DNA of 64,000 nucleotides from an uncultured Acetatifactor sp. GTDB lineage: Bacteria > Bacillota > Clostridia > Lachnospirales > Lachnospiraceae. Position numbers and translations under genes: made by a program. The notes under the pieces were generated by a model that saw nothing but the letters and a program-made list of their open reading frames with translations, did not search any database and was not told the DNA's origin. Location of the stretch: assembly GCA_910585015.1 (NCBI GenBank), contig CAJUCT010000024.1:5954-69953 (forward strand). Reading direction: 5' to 3'. Shown here piece after piece: positions 27,601-34,694 of the stretch (position 1 is the first letter of the stretch; every line of letters starts with the position of its first letter).

Positions 27601-28329
27601 TCCGCCTGGCAGGAGCTTTTTGTGCGCAATCCTATTATGCACCAGTTCGCCATTGGCCTGATCTGGGGCATCTATGAGGAGCATAAGCTGGTTCGGAGTT
27701 TCCGCTATATGGAAGATGGTTCCTTTAACACGGAGGACGAAGAAGAATACACCCTGCCGGAGTCTCTGCCAGCGCAGGGGCAGATCGGTCTGGTGCATCC
27801 CATAGAACTGACCAAAGAGAGCCTGGGGACCTGGAAACAGCAGCTGGAGGACTACGAGATCACCCAGCCTATCGAGCAGTTAAACAGAGCAGTCTATTAC
27901 CTCACCCAGGAGGAGCAGGAGGGCAAGAGTCTGGAGCGCTTCGGCGGCATGATCATCAACGATCTGTCTCTGGGAGGCAAGCTGACCACCATGGGGTGGT
28001 ATCGGGGTTCTGTGCAGGACGGGGGAGGTTTTGACACCTACTACAGGGAGGATGCAACCCTGGGCCTGGGCGCGGAACTGCACTTTTCCGGAAGCTTCGT
28101 GGGCAGTGGCAGCATGGGCGGCGAGGAGATTACGGTGTATGATGTACGCTTCTACAAGGCGGGCGCCATAGAGAGGGGTTCTTACTGTTATGACGAGGCA
28201 AAGGGGGAGAAACAGCTGCCCCTTAAGGACATCCCCCAGAGATATTTCAGTGAGATTGTATGGCAGCTGACCAAAGCCACTGCCTCCAGCAAGGAGAGGG
28301 ATGAGGACTGGAAAGCGGAGATGGGTTGA
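24610..28329 (+). CDS. DUF4132 family protein 3 of 3 (YehI-like)
   Basis: 1,239 residues with the same plan: MLRAENLQNEKIMSALEELGL start, diverged helical N-terminal half, and a shared C-terminal half from about residue 620. The Gly/Glu-rich linker (GKAGEGEGGGTGTG) lies near residue 705. The C-terminal DUF4132 motifs WQELFVRNPIMHQFAIGLIWG and SLERFGGMIINDLSLGG are present. It lacks the long Gln-rich insert of copy 2 near the C-terminus (TLPESLPAQGQIGLVHP instead). GGAGG lies 7 nt before ATG. It is the last gene of the locus, ending before a strong hairpin at 28411. Confidence 0.88.
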   Translation: MLRAENLQNEKIMSALEELGLGGGELEAAERYLKGEAGEEALAGLAFRDMMHMPPEKTRALDALFSSYFKKKRYEEAAKLFNLVYAVGGSTCCACFSYIFDFSNAVRGDLLKIDRARALAVYMEDLAGKNYQISAYNLRAAIGNFARSDPQIVLQAYNEFKGRYPNGKILLLTLYFFLRCNREDLAGEKILNDRDLALMKDYEEMLVEPLGWIFAPEASREPQIREIQKQIRREVPKGDALAGTTRPKAMVDPGLLKGLGGRAVNEIIFRLLGGCAFINYMLSERLRSVVMVCAAVAPEQMLKTMEVMDLRYELRTTGYCGGELEEIFGISASVIIDWAADRIQKGLSHRTMADMDSLKEILRGQFGRHKEVFLEVYRKADFQAADVMAQIIKENDPMLYRKEVLLNGDVQRDKVINLLTARGNFTQESRDYLEGRSELSTLCALKGQFTPYYGAYDGKKALDQYVRNYHDEAFFGRCMALMALRETSYFFTAIEVSPVDKKDEFQKELQHIFQGLTQAGVGLADQLQVVALMVDSTYETNRKNAIIRGCISIFQQYLGERTQETVDAFAGAGAEGRCFALQVYGSDADLHITEENREACETALAEYAKGKDAWQEQILSYTQDSSKLVKQELEQMLSERPGWREQVTALLSSKKAAQRELGIRVLAGWNTPQDQAALQELYEKEKNAKVHALLETALGHTPTGGKAGEGEGGGTGTGLTREDKVKELHKGGRKRSLAWAYETPFSLVHRKNGEQATEEYLQALLLCYSSMARPGINSDAALLAEDLEPQELAVYMDELFDKWMEAGAEAKKRWVLFAASIHGGSSIIQRIHHQIQEWPQNARGAIAADAVQALALSPQPQALLIVDGIARKFKFKQVKTAAGQALEFAASQLGLTREQLEDKIVPGLGFDEHMERRFDYGSRSFTVTITPALEVEVFDESGKKLKNIPAPGARDDAEKAAAAYGEFKEMKKQMKATVSSQKQRLEMALSTERLWTVSAWQELFVRNPIMHQFAIGLIWGIYEEHKLVRSFRYMEDGSFNTEDEEEYTLPESLPAQGQIGLVHPIELTKESLGTWKQQLEDYEITQPIEQLNRAVYYLTQEEQEGKSLERFGGMIINDLSLGGKLTTMGWYRGSVQDGGGFDTYYREDATLGLGAELHFSGSFVGSGSMGGEEITVYDVRFYKAGAIERGSYCYDEAKGEKQLPLKDIPQRYFSEIVWQLTKATASSKERDEDWKAEMG

Positions 28330-28410
28330 ACAAAGGAAAAACCTATATAGAAAGCGGGAAACTTGTCCGGAAATAAGGACAGGGCATTGAGGTTTATAAC
28401 GTCAGAAACA

Positions 28411-28450
28411 AGAGCGATATTCGGCCGCTTAGGCATCCGAATATCGCTCT
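28411..28450. terminator. Hairpin between convergent genes (end of Yeh-like locus)
   Basis: AGAGCGATATTCGG (28411-28424) pairs perfectly with CCGAATATCGCTCT (28437-28450) as a 14-bp stem with a 12-nt loop. On the minus strand it is followed by TGTTTCTG, on the plus strand by no T-run. It probably terminates from both sides. Confidence 0.6.
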
Positions 28451-28474
28451 GCGCATAATCTATTGGTTATATGG

Positions 28475-29026
28475 CTATTGCTGCTCGTTCAGATACAACT
28501 GCACCCGGTTCTGGATGATCTCCGCCACCTGCTTAGCGGTCTTGACTCCGGATAAATAGGTGCGGGCCTCCTCCAGTATGATATCCTCTATGTAATAGGT
28601 GTTTTGAGGACGGGAAACCGCCCGATCCAGAATATCCTTGTATTCCTCTGTCCAGGGGGAGCCGTCCGGCTTTGTGCGCAGCCCATGATATTGACCGCCG
28701 CCTGTAGAATATTTCCATGGAAGCTCTGTCGGGTAATCATCCATATAGACTATACTTTTCTCCAGTATGTCATTTCTGACGGGATGGGACAATTCCCTCT
28801 GCCTTTGCCAGCCAAAAAGGCTGGCCAGATAGGCGTCAATCAATTCCCTGTGCTCCGCCTGGGCGCTTACCACCAGGAAGTAATCGGCGTTCCAATAGCT
28901 TCCGTTCCCCGCCTCAGTGGGAAATCCCACCGGGTGGAACCCCTCGCCCATACGGGACAGTTCCTCGCTGAAATCCACAAAGCTCTCCATATTGGGATAG
29001 AAAGAGGCGGCGACGTCGTCCTTCAT
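28475..29026 (-). pseudogene. C-terminal relic of a large solute-binding-like lipoprotein
   Basis: The 183 residues align end to end with the C-terminus of the 813-residue lipoprotein at 58898: FPTEAGNGSYWNADYFLVV versus YPTEGDCGSYWDCEYFLVM, and VAEIIQNRVQLYLNEQQ versus VSETIQSRVRLYLAEQN. The signal peptide, lipobox and about 600 residues are missing. Coding character continues upstream of ATG 29026 to about 29077, where a stop appears, and no ribosome site is seen. This is a gene end left after deletion, probably when the lacL promoter region was joined here. Confidence 0.72.
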
Positions 29027-29092
29027 TATGGAAGGGGAAGAATTATCGCTGGTGGCCTCGTAAATACATTGACGGTTAATTATTTAAAACAA

Positions 29093-29121
29093 ATGACATA
29101 TGACCTCAAAGGTGTTAAGAT
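29093..29121 (+). promoter_or_regulatory. Probable lacL promoter
   Basis: ATGACA (29093-29098), a 17-bp spacer and TAAGAT (29116-29121), with TG one base before the -10. It lies about 40 bp before the ATG of lacL. Confidence 0.45.
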
Positions 29122-29159
29122 AAAGTCTATACATATCATTTATCCAAGGAGGCAGAGAG

Positions 29160-31187
29160 ATGGAGGCAGATATCAGATGGCTGGATGATCCCCAGGTGTT
29201 TCGGGTGGGGCAGGCTTTGGCCCACAGCGACCACACATACTATGCAGATAAGGAGAGGCTGGCGGCAGGGGATTTCAACCTGCGTCAGTGCCTAAACGGG
29301 GAGTGGCAGTTTTGCTTTTCCGTGAATGCGGGCAGCAGGCCGGAGGATTTTTACAGGGAAGACTATGACCGAAGGGACTGGGACAGCATTCCCGTGCCCA
29401 TGCACATTGAGATGGCGGGGTATGACAAGATACATTATATCAATGTCATGTACCCCTGGGAGGGGAAAATGTTCCGGCGGCCTGCCTGTACCGTCGGGGA
29501 TCCCCAGACGGGGGACGGGAGTTTCAGCCAGGCATCCTATAACCCTGTAGGTTCCTATGTGAAGGTATTTGACTTAGATCCGGATCTGCGGGGCAAGCCG
29601 GTGAGCATCTGCTTCGAGGGGGTGGAGCAGGCCATGTATCTGTGGCTCAACGGGCACTTCATCGGCTATGCGGAGGACAGCTTCACCCCCTCGGAATTTC
29701 TCTTAACCCCCTACATCCGGGACCAGGGCAATGTGCTGGCGGTGGAGGTACATAAGCGCAGCACGGCCAGTTACCTGGAGGACCAGGATTTTTTCCGCTT
29801 CTTCGGCATATTCCGGAGTGTGTACCTGTATGCCCGGCCCTGCCTGCATGTGGAAGATATGTGGGCCAGGCCCAGGCTTTTGCAGGATAATGCCAGCGGC
29901 AGTCTGGAGTTGGATATCCAATTGACTGCCTGGGGACAGGCCGCCATGGCGCTCTGCGGGGAGAATGCCAGCGCCCTGTGGGTTGGCAGGGATGATGGTG
30001 TGGGGAACTGCGCTGTCTCTGACCAGAAAACCGGAAATGCGGGAAGTGCCACAAATGTAACGGATGAAAGCATGTCCTGCCCATACCGGGTACAGATTGC
30101 CTTGGAAGATGTGTCAGGCAGGTCCTGCTGGTCCATGCAGCTTCCGGCGGCCCGCAGCATCCACATAGAGCCTCAGCACATAGGCGCCGTGAGCCCCTGG
30201 GACAACCACAACCCTTACCTGTACCATCTGCTGATCACCCTGTTGGGGCCCCGGGGAGAGGTATTGGAGTTGGTGCCCTATGACATAGGCTTCCGGCGGA
30301 TTGAGATTGTGGATAAAGTTATACACTTAAATGGAAAGCGCCTTATTTTCACCGGTGTGAACCGTCACGAGTGGAACCCCCAAAGCGGCAGGGTCATCTC
30401 TGCGGGGGATATGGAACAGGATATCCGTATTTTTGAGGAAAGTAACATCAATGCGGTGCGCACCTGCCATTATCCGGACCAGATTCCCTGGTACTATCTG
30501 TGCGACAGCCATGGTATCTATATGATCTCGGAGACCAATCTGGAGACTCACGGTTCCTGGCAGAAACCCGGGGGAGACGAACCTTCCTGGAATGTGCCCG
30601 GCAGCTTCCCACAGTGGCGTGAGGCGGTGCTGGACCGGGCCAGAACCCATTTTGAAACTTTCAAAAACCACCCGGCCATCCTGATGTGGTCCCTGGGCAA
30701 TGAGTCCTTTGCGGGGGAGAACATTGCCGCCATGAACGCCCTTTTCAAGGAGAAGGACCCGGATCGGCTGGTGCATTATGAGGGTGTGGCACATGCCCGG
30801 GAATATGAGGACCGGATCTCGGACGTGGAGAGTCAGATGTATGCCAGCCCGGAAACGATTGTCGAATATCTGACAAACCACCCCAAAAAGCCGTTTATCC
30901 TCTGTGAGTACATGCATGATATGGGCAATTCCCTGGGCGGCATGAAATCCTATATGGATCTGCTGGATCGGTTTGAAATGTATCAGGGAGGCTTTATCTG
31001 GGACTATATGGACCAGGCCATCGAGGTGGAGGATTCTGTCACGGGCAAAAAGGTGCTGCGCTACGGCGGCGATTTTGACGACAGACCCTCGGACTATGAG
31101 TTTTCGGGCAACGGTATCCTGTTTGCGGACAGAACGCCCAAACCGGCGCTGCAGGAAGTGAAGTACTATTATGGAAAGTATCAATAA
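29160..31187 (+). CDS. lacL: Beta-galactosidase large subunit, GH2 (LacL-type)
   Basis: 675 residues covering the sugar-binding jelly roll, immunoglobulin-like and TIM-barrel domains of GH2. The acid/base Glu is in MWSLGNESF (E515) and the nucleophile in FILCEYMHDMGNSLGG (E583); both are present. VNRHEWNP and NAVRTCHYPD are further GH2 landmarks. The protein stops after the barrel, and the next gene supplies the remaining domain, as in LacL/LacM of lactobacilli and Leuconostoc. It is longer than LacL (about 626 aa), partly from an unstructured-looking insert near residues 270-310 (GVGNCAVSDQKTGNAG). No signal peptide, so intracellular hydrolysis of lactose or other beta-galactosides is expected. 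AAGGAGG precedes the ATG. Confidence 0.92.
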   Translation: MEADIRWLDDPQVFRVGQALAHSDHTYYADKERLAAGDFNLRQCLNGEWQFCFSVNAGSRPEDFYREDYDRRDWDSIPVPMHIEMAGYDKIHYINVMYPWEGKMFRRPACTVGDPQTGDGSFSQASYNPVGSYVKVFDLDPDLRGKPVSICFEGVEQAMYLWLNGHFIGYAEDSFTPSEFLLTPYIRDQGNVLAVEVHKRSTASYLEDQDFFRFFGIFRSVYLYARPCLHVEDMWARPRLLQDNASGSLELDIQLTAWGQAAMALCGENASALWVGRDDGVGNCAVSDQKTGNAGSATNVTDESMSCPYRVQIALEDVSGRSCWSMQLPAARSIHIEPQHIGAVSPWDNHNPYLYHLLITLLGPRGEVLELVPYDIGFRRIEIVDKVIHLNGKRLIFTGVNRHEWNPQSGRVISAGDMEQDIRIFEESNINAVRTCHYPDQIPWYYLCDSHGIYMISETNLETHGSWQKPGGDEPSWNVPGSFPQWREAVLDRARTHFETFKNHPAILMWSLGNESFAGENIAAMNALFKEKDPDRLVHYEGVAHAREYEDRISDVESQMYASPETIVEYLTNHPKKPFILCEYMHDMGNSLGGMKSYMDLLDRFEMYQGGFIWDYMDQAIEVEDSVTGKKVLRYGGDFDDRPSDYEFSGNGILFADRTPKPALQEVKYYYGKYQ

Positions 31188-31205
31188 GGAGGCAGAGGTA
31201 CACTC

Positions 31206-32168
31206 ATGAAAGTGATATATGGAGACTGCAGTCTGGGCCTGCAGGGCGATAAATTTGACTACATTTTTAACTATGGCGCCAGAGCCCTGGAATCGTTGGT
31301 AAAAAACGGTCGTGAGTGGATGTACCGGGGACCGGTGCCCACCTTCTGGCGGGCCCTGACGGACAATGACCGGGGCAACGGCCTGCACCTGCGCAGCGGC
31401 ATGTGGCTGGCGGCGGATCAGTTCATCCGCTATAAGGAGGTGCGGGTGCTGGTGGACGGCAAGGATAAGCGCCAGCCGGACCCCAGGGGGAACAACCGGT
31501 ATACGGGACAGGAGACCGCGGCGGCGGTGGAGATCCTTTATACCTATGAGACTATCACTGTGCCTGCCGCCAAAGTGCAGGTGAGTTACCAGGTGGATGT
31601 CCGGGGGCGGATTTTGGTAAAAGTACATTATTATGGCAAAGAGGAACTGCCGGAACTGCCTGCGTTTGGTATGCGCTTTGTTTTGCCTGCACTGGCCACG
31701 GGATTTACCTATGAGGGCCTTTCAGGCGAGACTTATCCGGATCGCATGGCAGGCGGCGTTCCGGGGATATATGAGGTGGAAGGGCTGCCGGTGACGCCCC
31801 ATCTGGTGCCTCAGGACTGCGGGATGCATATGGAAAGCAAATGGGTGCGCATCCATCCGGGCAGAGCCATGAGCAATGTGACAAAGGGTCCTCTGGCTCT
31901 GTCCGCCAGGGGATGTTCCGACGGGGAAGATTCCCTGGAGATTCATATGGCGGATGCCCCCTTTGCCTTCTCCTGCCTGCCCTACACGGCCCAGGAGTTG
32001 GAGAATGCCACTCACCAGGAGGAACTGCCCCCCGCCAGGCGTACCGTGCTCTGTGTGCTGGGCGCGGTGAGGGGCGTGGGCGGCATAGACAGCTGGGGCG
32101 CTGAGCCGGAGCCGGCCTACCGCATAGACGCGGCCCGGGACATCTGTTACAGCTTTTGGATCGTCTGA
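31206..32168 (+). CDS. lacM: Beta-galactosidase small subunit (LacM-type)
   Basis: 320 residues matching the beta-galactosidase small-chain (domain 5) fold: FWRALTDNDRGNGLHLRSGMW near the N-terminus, VRGRILVKVHYYG (V-D-VRGR), ELPAFGMRFVLP, and the closing SFWI. The TDNDRG motif is typical of the C-terminal part of one-chain LacZ. It is 18 bp after lacL with its own GGAGG, so the two are co-translated in balance and must assemble, because the active site needs both chains in the known LacLM enzyme. The size matches LacM (about 320 aa). Confidence 0.9.
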   Translation: MKVIYGDCSLGLQGDKFDYIFNYGARALESLVKNGREWMYRGPVPTFWRALTDNDRGNGLHLRSGMWLAADQFIRYKEVRVLVDGKDKRQPDPRGNNRYTGQETAAAVEILYTYETITVPAAKVQVSYQVDVRGRILVKVHYYGKEELPELPAFGMRFVLPALATGFTYEGLSGETYPDRMAGGVPGIYEVEGLPVTPHLVPQDCGMHMESKWVRIHPGRAMSNVTKGPLALSARGCSDGEDSLEIHMADAPFAFSCLPYTAQELENATHQEELPPARRTVLCVLGAVRGVGGIDSWGAEPEPAYRIDAARDICYSFWIV

Positions 32169-32203
32169 TATACGGACGCAAAATAGGTTTGCTTGAAAAG
32201 TAT

Positions 32204-32232
32204 TTGCCATATTATTAAGAAGATGGTATACT
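32204..32232 (+). promoter_or_regulatory. Promoter of the amino acid ABC operon
   Basis: TTGCCA (32204-32209), 17 bp, TATACT (32227-32232). The implied transcript start near 32239 argues against an ATG there and for the permease start at 32293. Confidence 0.6.
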
Positions 32233-32292
32233 TCATAAATGCCTATGTTTTTTATAGGAATACAATATGCGGCAGGGGAGCGACAGGCGACA

Positions 32293-33015
32293 ATGAGTGA
32301 CAGGCTTCTGGGAATTATTGTGGATTCCTTTACCAAAATCTTAATACCGGGCATCAAAGTGACGATACCGCTTACGGTGCTGTCATTTTCCTTTGCGATG
32401 GTGATCGCGGTGATTGTGGCCATGATCCAGTTTGCCAATGTAAAAGTACTTAAGCAGGTCAGCCGCTTCTATATATGGGTGGTCAGGGGGACGCCTCTGT
32501 TGGTGCAGCTGTATGTGATCTTCTATGGGCTGCCGGGTTTGGGGATTATCATTGACCCCTTTCCCTGCGCGGTGCTGGTGTTCTCCATCAATGAGGGCGC
32601 CTACTGCGCGGAGACCATGCGGGCGGCGCTGGAGTCCGTGCCCAAGGGACAGATTGAGGCGGGGTACTGTGTGGGCATGAGTTACCTGCAGATCATGCGG
32701 CGTATCGTGCTGCCCCAGGCGCTGCGTATCGCCTTTCCGCCCCTGTCCAACTCTTTGATCAGCATGGTGAAAGACACCTCCCTGGCGGCGAATATCACGG
32801 TGGTGGAGATGTTCATGGCCACCCAGCGGATCGTGGCCAGGACCTATGAGCCGCTGGCCCTGTATATTGAGGTGGGATTGATCTACCTGCTGTTCTGCAC
32901 GGTGCTGACAGGACTGCAGCATCTGGGAGAACGCAAGCTCAGCGTCGCAGCGGATAGGAGGAAGGACCCTTGGTACAGGCACATAATATCACTAAGTCGT
33001 TTCAGGCGCAGGTAG
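32293..33015 (+). CDS. Polar amino acid ABC transporter permease (HisM/GlnP type)
   Basis: 240 residues with several hydrophobic segments and the family's WVVRGTPLLVQLYVIFYGLP loop and INEGAYCAETMRAAL. The EAA coupling motif is EAGYCVGMSYLQIMRRIVLPQALR. It forms the membrane channel of an importer for amino acids or cystine-like solutes. The start at ATG 32293 follows GGGGAG by 12 nt; the longer frame from 32239 begins at the predicted transcript start. The 3' end overlaps the ATPase gene by 46 bp. Confidence 0.88.
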   Translation: MSDRLLGIIVDSFTKILIPGIKVTIPLTVLSFSFAMVIAVIVAMIQFANVKVLKQVSRFYIWVVRGTPLLVQLYVIFYGLPGLGIIIDPFPCAVLVFSINEGAYCAETMRAALESVPKGQIEAGYCVGMSYLQIMRRIVLPQALRIAFPPLSNSLISMVKDTSLAANITVVEMFMATQRIVARTYEPLALYIEVGLIYLLFCTVLTGLQHLGERKLSVAADRRKDPWYRHIISLSRFRRR

Positions 33016-33710
33016 TCCTGCGGGGAGTGGATCTCTCTGTGGAAAAGGGGGATGTGGTGGCCATTCTGGGTCCCAGCGGTTCCGGAAAAACCACGCTGCT
33101 GCGCTGCTTGAACTTTCTGGAGACGGCGGACGGCGGCACTCTGGAATTTGACGGGGAGACTTTTCAGATGGGACAGGTGTCCAAGAAGGACATAGCCAGG
33201 CTGCGGAAAAAGACGGCCTTTGTGTTTCAGAGTTACAATTTGTTCAGCAACAAGACGGCTCTGCAGAATGTGACGGAGGGTCTGATCATAGGGCGCGGAA
33301 TGGATAAGGCAAAGGCCGCGGAGATCGGCAGGCGGGCGCTGGATAAGGTGGGGCTTTCGGACCGCTATGGCTACTATCCTCACCAGCTCTCCGGCGGACA
33401 GCAGCAGAGGGTGGGGATCGCCCGGGCGCTGGCCACGGACCCGGAGATCATCTATTTTGACGAGCCCACTTCGGCGCTGGATCCGGAACTTATCGGAGAG
33501 GTGCTTACCGTGATGCGGCAGCTGGCGGAAGAGGGTATGACCATGCTGGTAGTTACCCACGAGATGAGTTTTGCCCGCAATGTGTCCAACAAGGTGATCT
33601 TCATGGAGGATGGCCGTGTGCTGGAACAATGCGGATCCAGAGAATTTTTTGAGAACCCCAGGGAGGAGCGCGTCAAGGCGTTCCTGCAGACTCTGAGAGG
33701 GGGAGTATAG
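32970..33710 (+). CDS. Polar amino acid ABC transporter ATP-binding protein (GlnQ type)
   Basis: 246 residues with Walker A GPSGSGKTT, Q-loop FVFQSYNLF, signature LSGGQQQRVGIARAL, Walker B IIYFDEPTSALD and switch His in VVTHE. This is a complete ABC ATPase of the polar amino acid uptake subfamily. It starts at TTG 32970, 8 nt after AGGAGG, inside the permease gene, so translation is coupled. It powers the permease encoded just upstream together with the binding protein downstream. Confidence 0.93.
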   Translation: MVQAHNITKSFQAQVVLRGVDLSVEKGDVVAILGPSGSGKTTLLRCLNFLETADGGTLEFDGETFQMGQVSKKDIARLRKKTAFVFQSYNLFSNKTALQNVTEGLIIGRGMDKAKAAEIGRRALDKVGLSDRYGYYPHQLSGGQQQRVGIARALATDPEIIYFDEPTSALDPELIGEVLTVMRQLAEEGMTMLVVTHEMSFARNVSNKVIFMEDGRVLEQCGSREFFENPREERVKAFLQTLRGGV

Positions 33711-33827
33711 AGGAAGCGATGCAGGTTTAGGAGGGATCCTATGGATTTCTGCAGGGGCTTTGAGGCGGAAAAATTGTAAAGAAGGAATTTGGAGATAATA
33801 CTGAAAATGACTTGGAGGAGTGAGATT

Positions 33828-34634
33828 ATGAAGAAAAAATTGGTCAGTATTGCCATGGCGGGTCTGATGGCGTTCAGCCTGGCGGCCTGCGGCAACGGCG
33901 GCGAGCAAAACGCGGAGGCTGGAGATCTGCTGCAGCAGATTCAAGATAAGGGGACACTCACCGTAGCCATGGAGGGCACCTGGGCCCCCTGGACTTATCA
34001 TGATGAGAACGACAACCTGGTGGGCTTTGACGTGGAGGTGGCGCGGAAGATCGCGGAGAAGCTGGGCGTGGAGGTAACTTTCGTGGAAGGCGAATGGGAC
34101 GGCCTCTTTGCCGGACTGGACAGCGGCCGCTATGATATGGTGATCAACGGTGTGGAGATCACCGATGAGCGGGCCGAGAAGTATGATTTCAGCGAGCCCT
34201 ACGGCTATATCCGCACGGCGCTTATTGTGGCCAGCGACAATGAGGACATCAAGACCTTTGAGGATTTAAGCGGCAAGACCACCACCAACAGCATGGCCAG
34301 CACCTATATGACCTTGGCGGAGAGTTATGGCGCCACGGTAACCCCTGTGGATTCCCTGGATCAGACCCTGGATCTGGTGGTGGCGGGCAGAGTGGATGCC
34401 ACGCTGAATGCGGAGGTATCTTTCTATGACTATATGAATGTGCATCCCGACGCGCCGGTAAAGGTGGTGGCTCTCACCGACGACGCTTCCCACGTGTCCA
34501 TTCCCATCCGCAAGGAGGAGGCCACAGCGGCCTTCAAGGCGGCAGTGGATCAGGCTATCCGGGAGTTGAAAGAGTCGGGTGAACTGGCGGAGATCTCCGT
34601 CAAATATTTTGGAAGTGATATCACGAGGGAATAA
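33828..34634 (+). CDS. Amino acid ABC transporter substrate-binding lipoprotein
   Basis: 268 residues with a lipoprotein signal (KKKLVSIAMAGLMAFSLAACG, lipobox LAAC, Cys about 20). The body is a family-3 solute-binding fold: GTLTVAMEGTWAPWTYHDENDNLVGFDVEVA, DGLFAGLDSGRYDMVINGV, FSEPYGY, and GKTTTNSMAS. The aromatic and Asp/Arg-style contacts suit a polar or sulfur amino acid; the exact ligand cannot be read. AGGAG lies 7 nt before ATG 33828. It is third in the operon after permease and ATPase with a 117-bp gap. Confidence 0.9.
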   Translation: MKKKLVSIAMAGLMAFSLAACGNGGEQNAEAGDLLQQIQDKGTLTVAMEGTWAPWTYHDENDNLVGFDVEVARKIAEKLGVEVTFVEGEWDGLFAGLDSGRYDMVINGVEITDERAEKYDFSEPYGYIRTALIVASDNEDIKTFEDLSGKTTTNSMASTYMTLAESYGATVTPVDSLDQTLDLVVAGRVDATLNAEVSFYDYMNVHPDAPVKVVALTDDASHVSIPIRKEEATAAFKAAVDQAIRELKESGELAEISVKYFGSDITRE

Positions 34635-34694
34635 TTGACAGCAGCCGGACGGTTCCGCAAGGGAGAGCTGCGGCATGACAGGGAGCAGAGCGGT

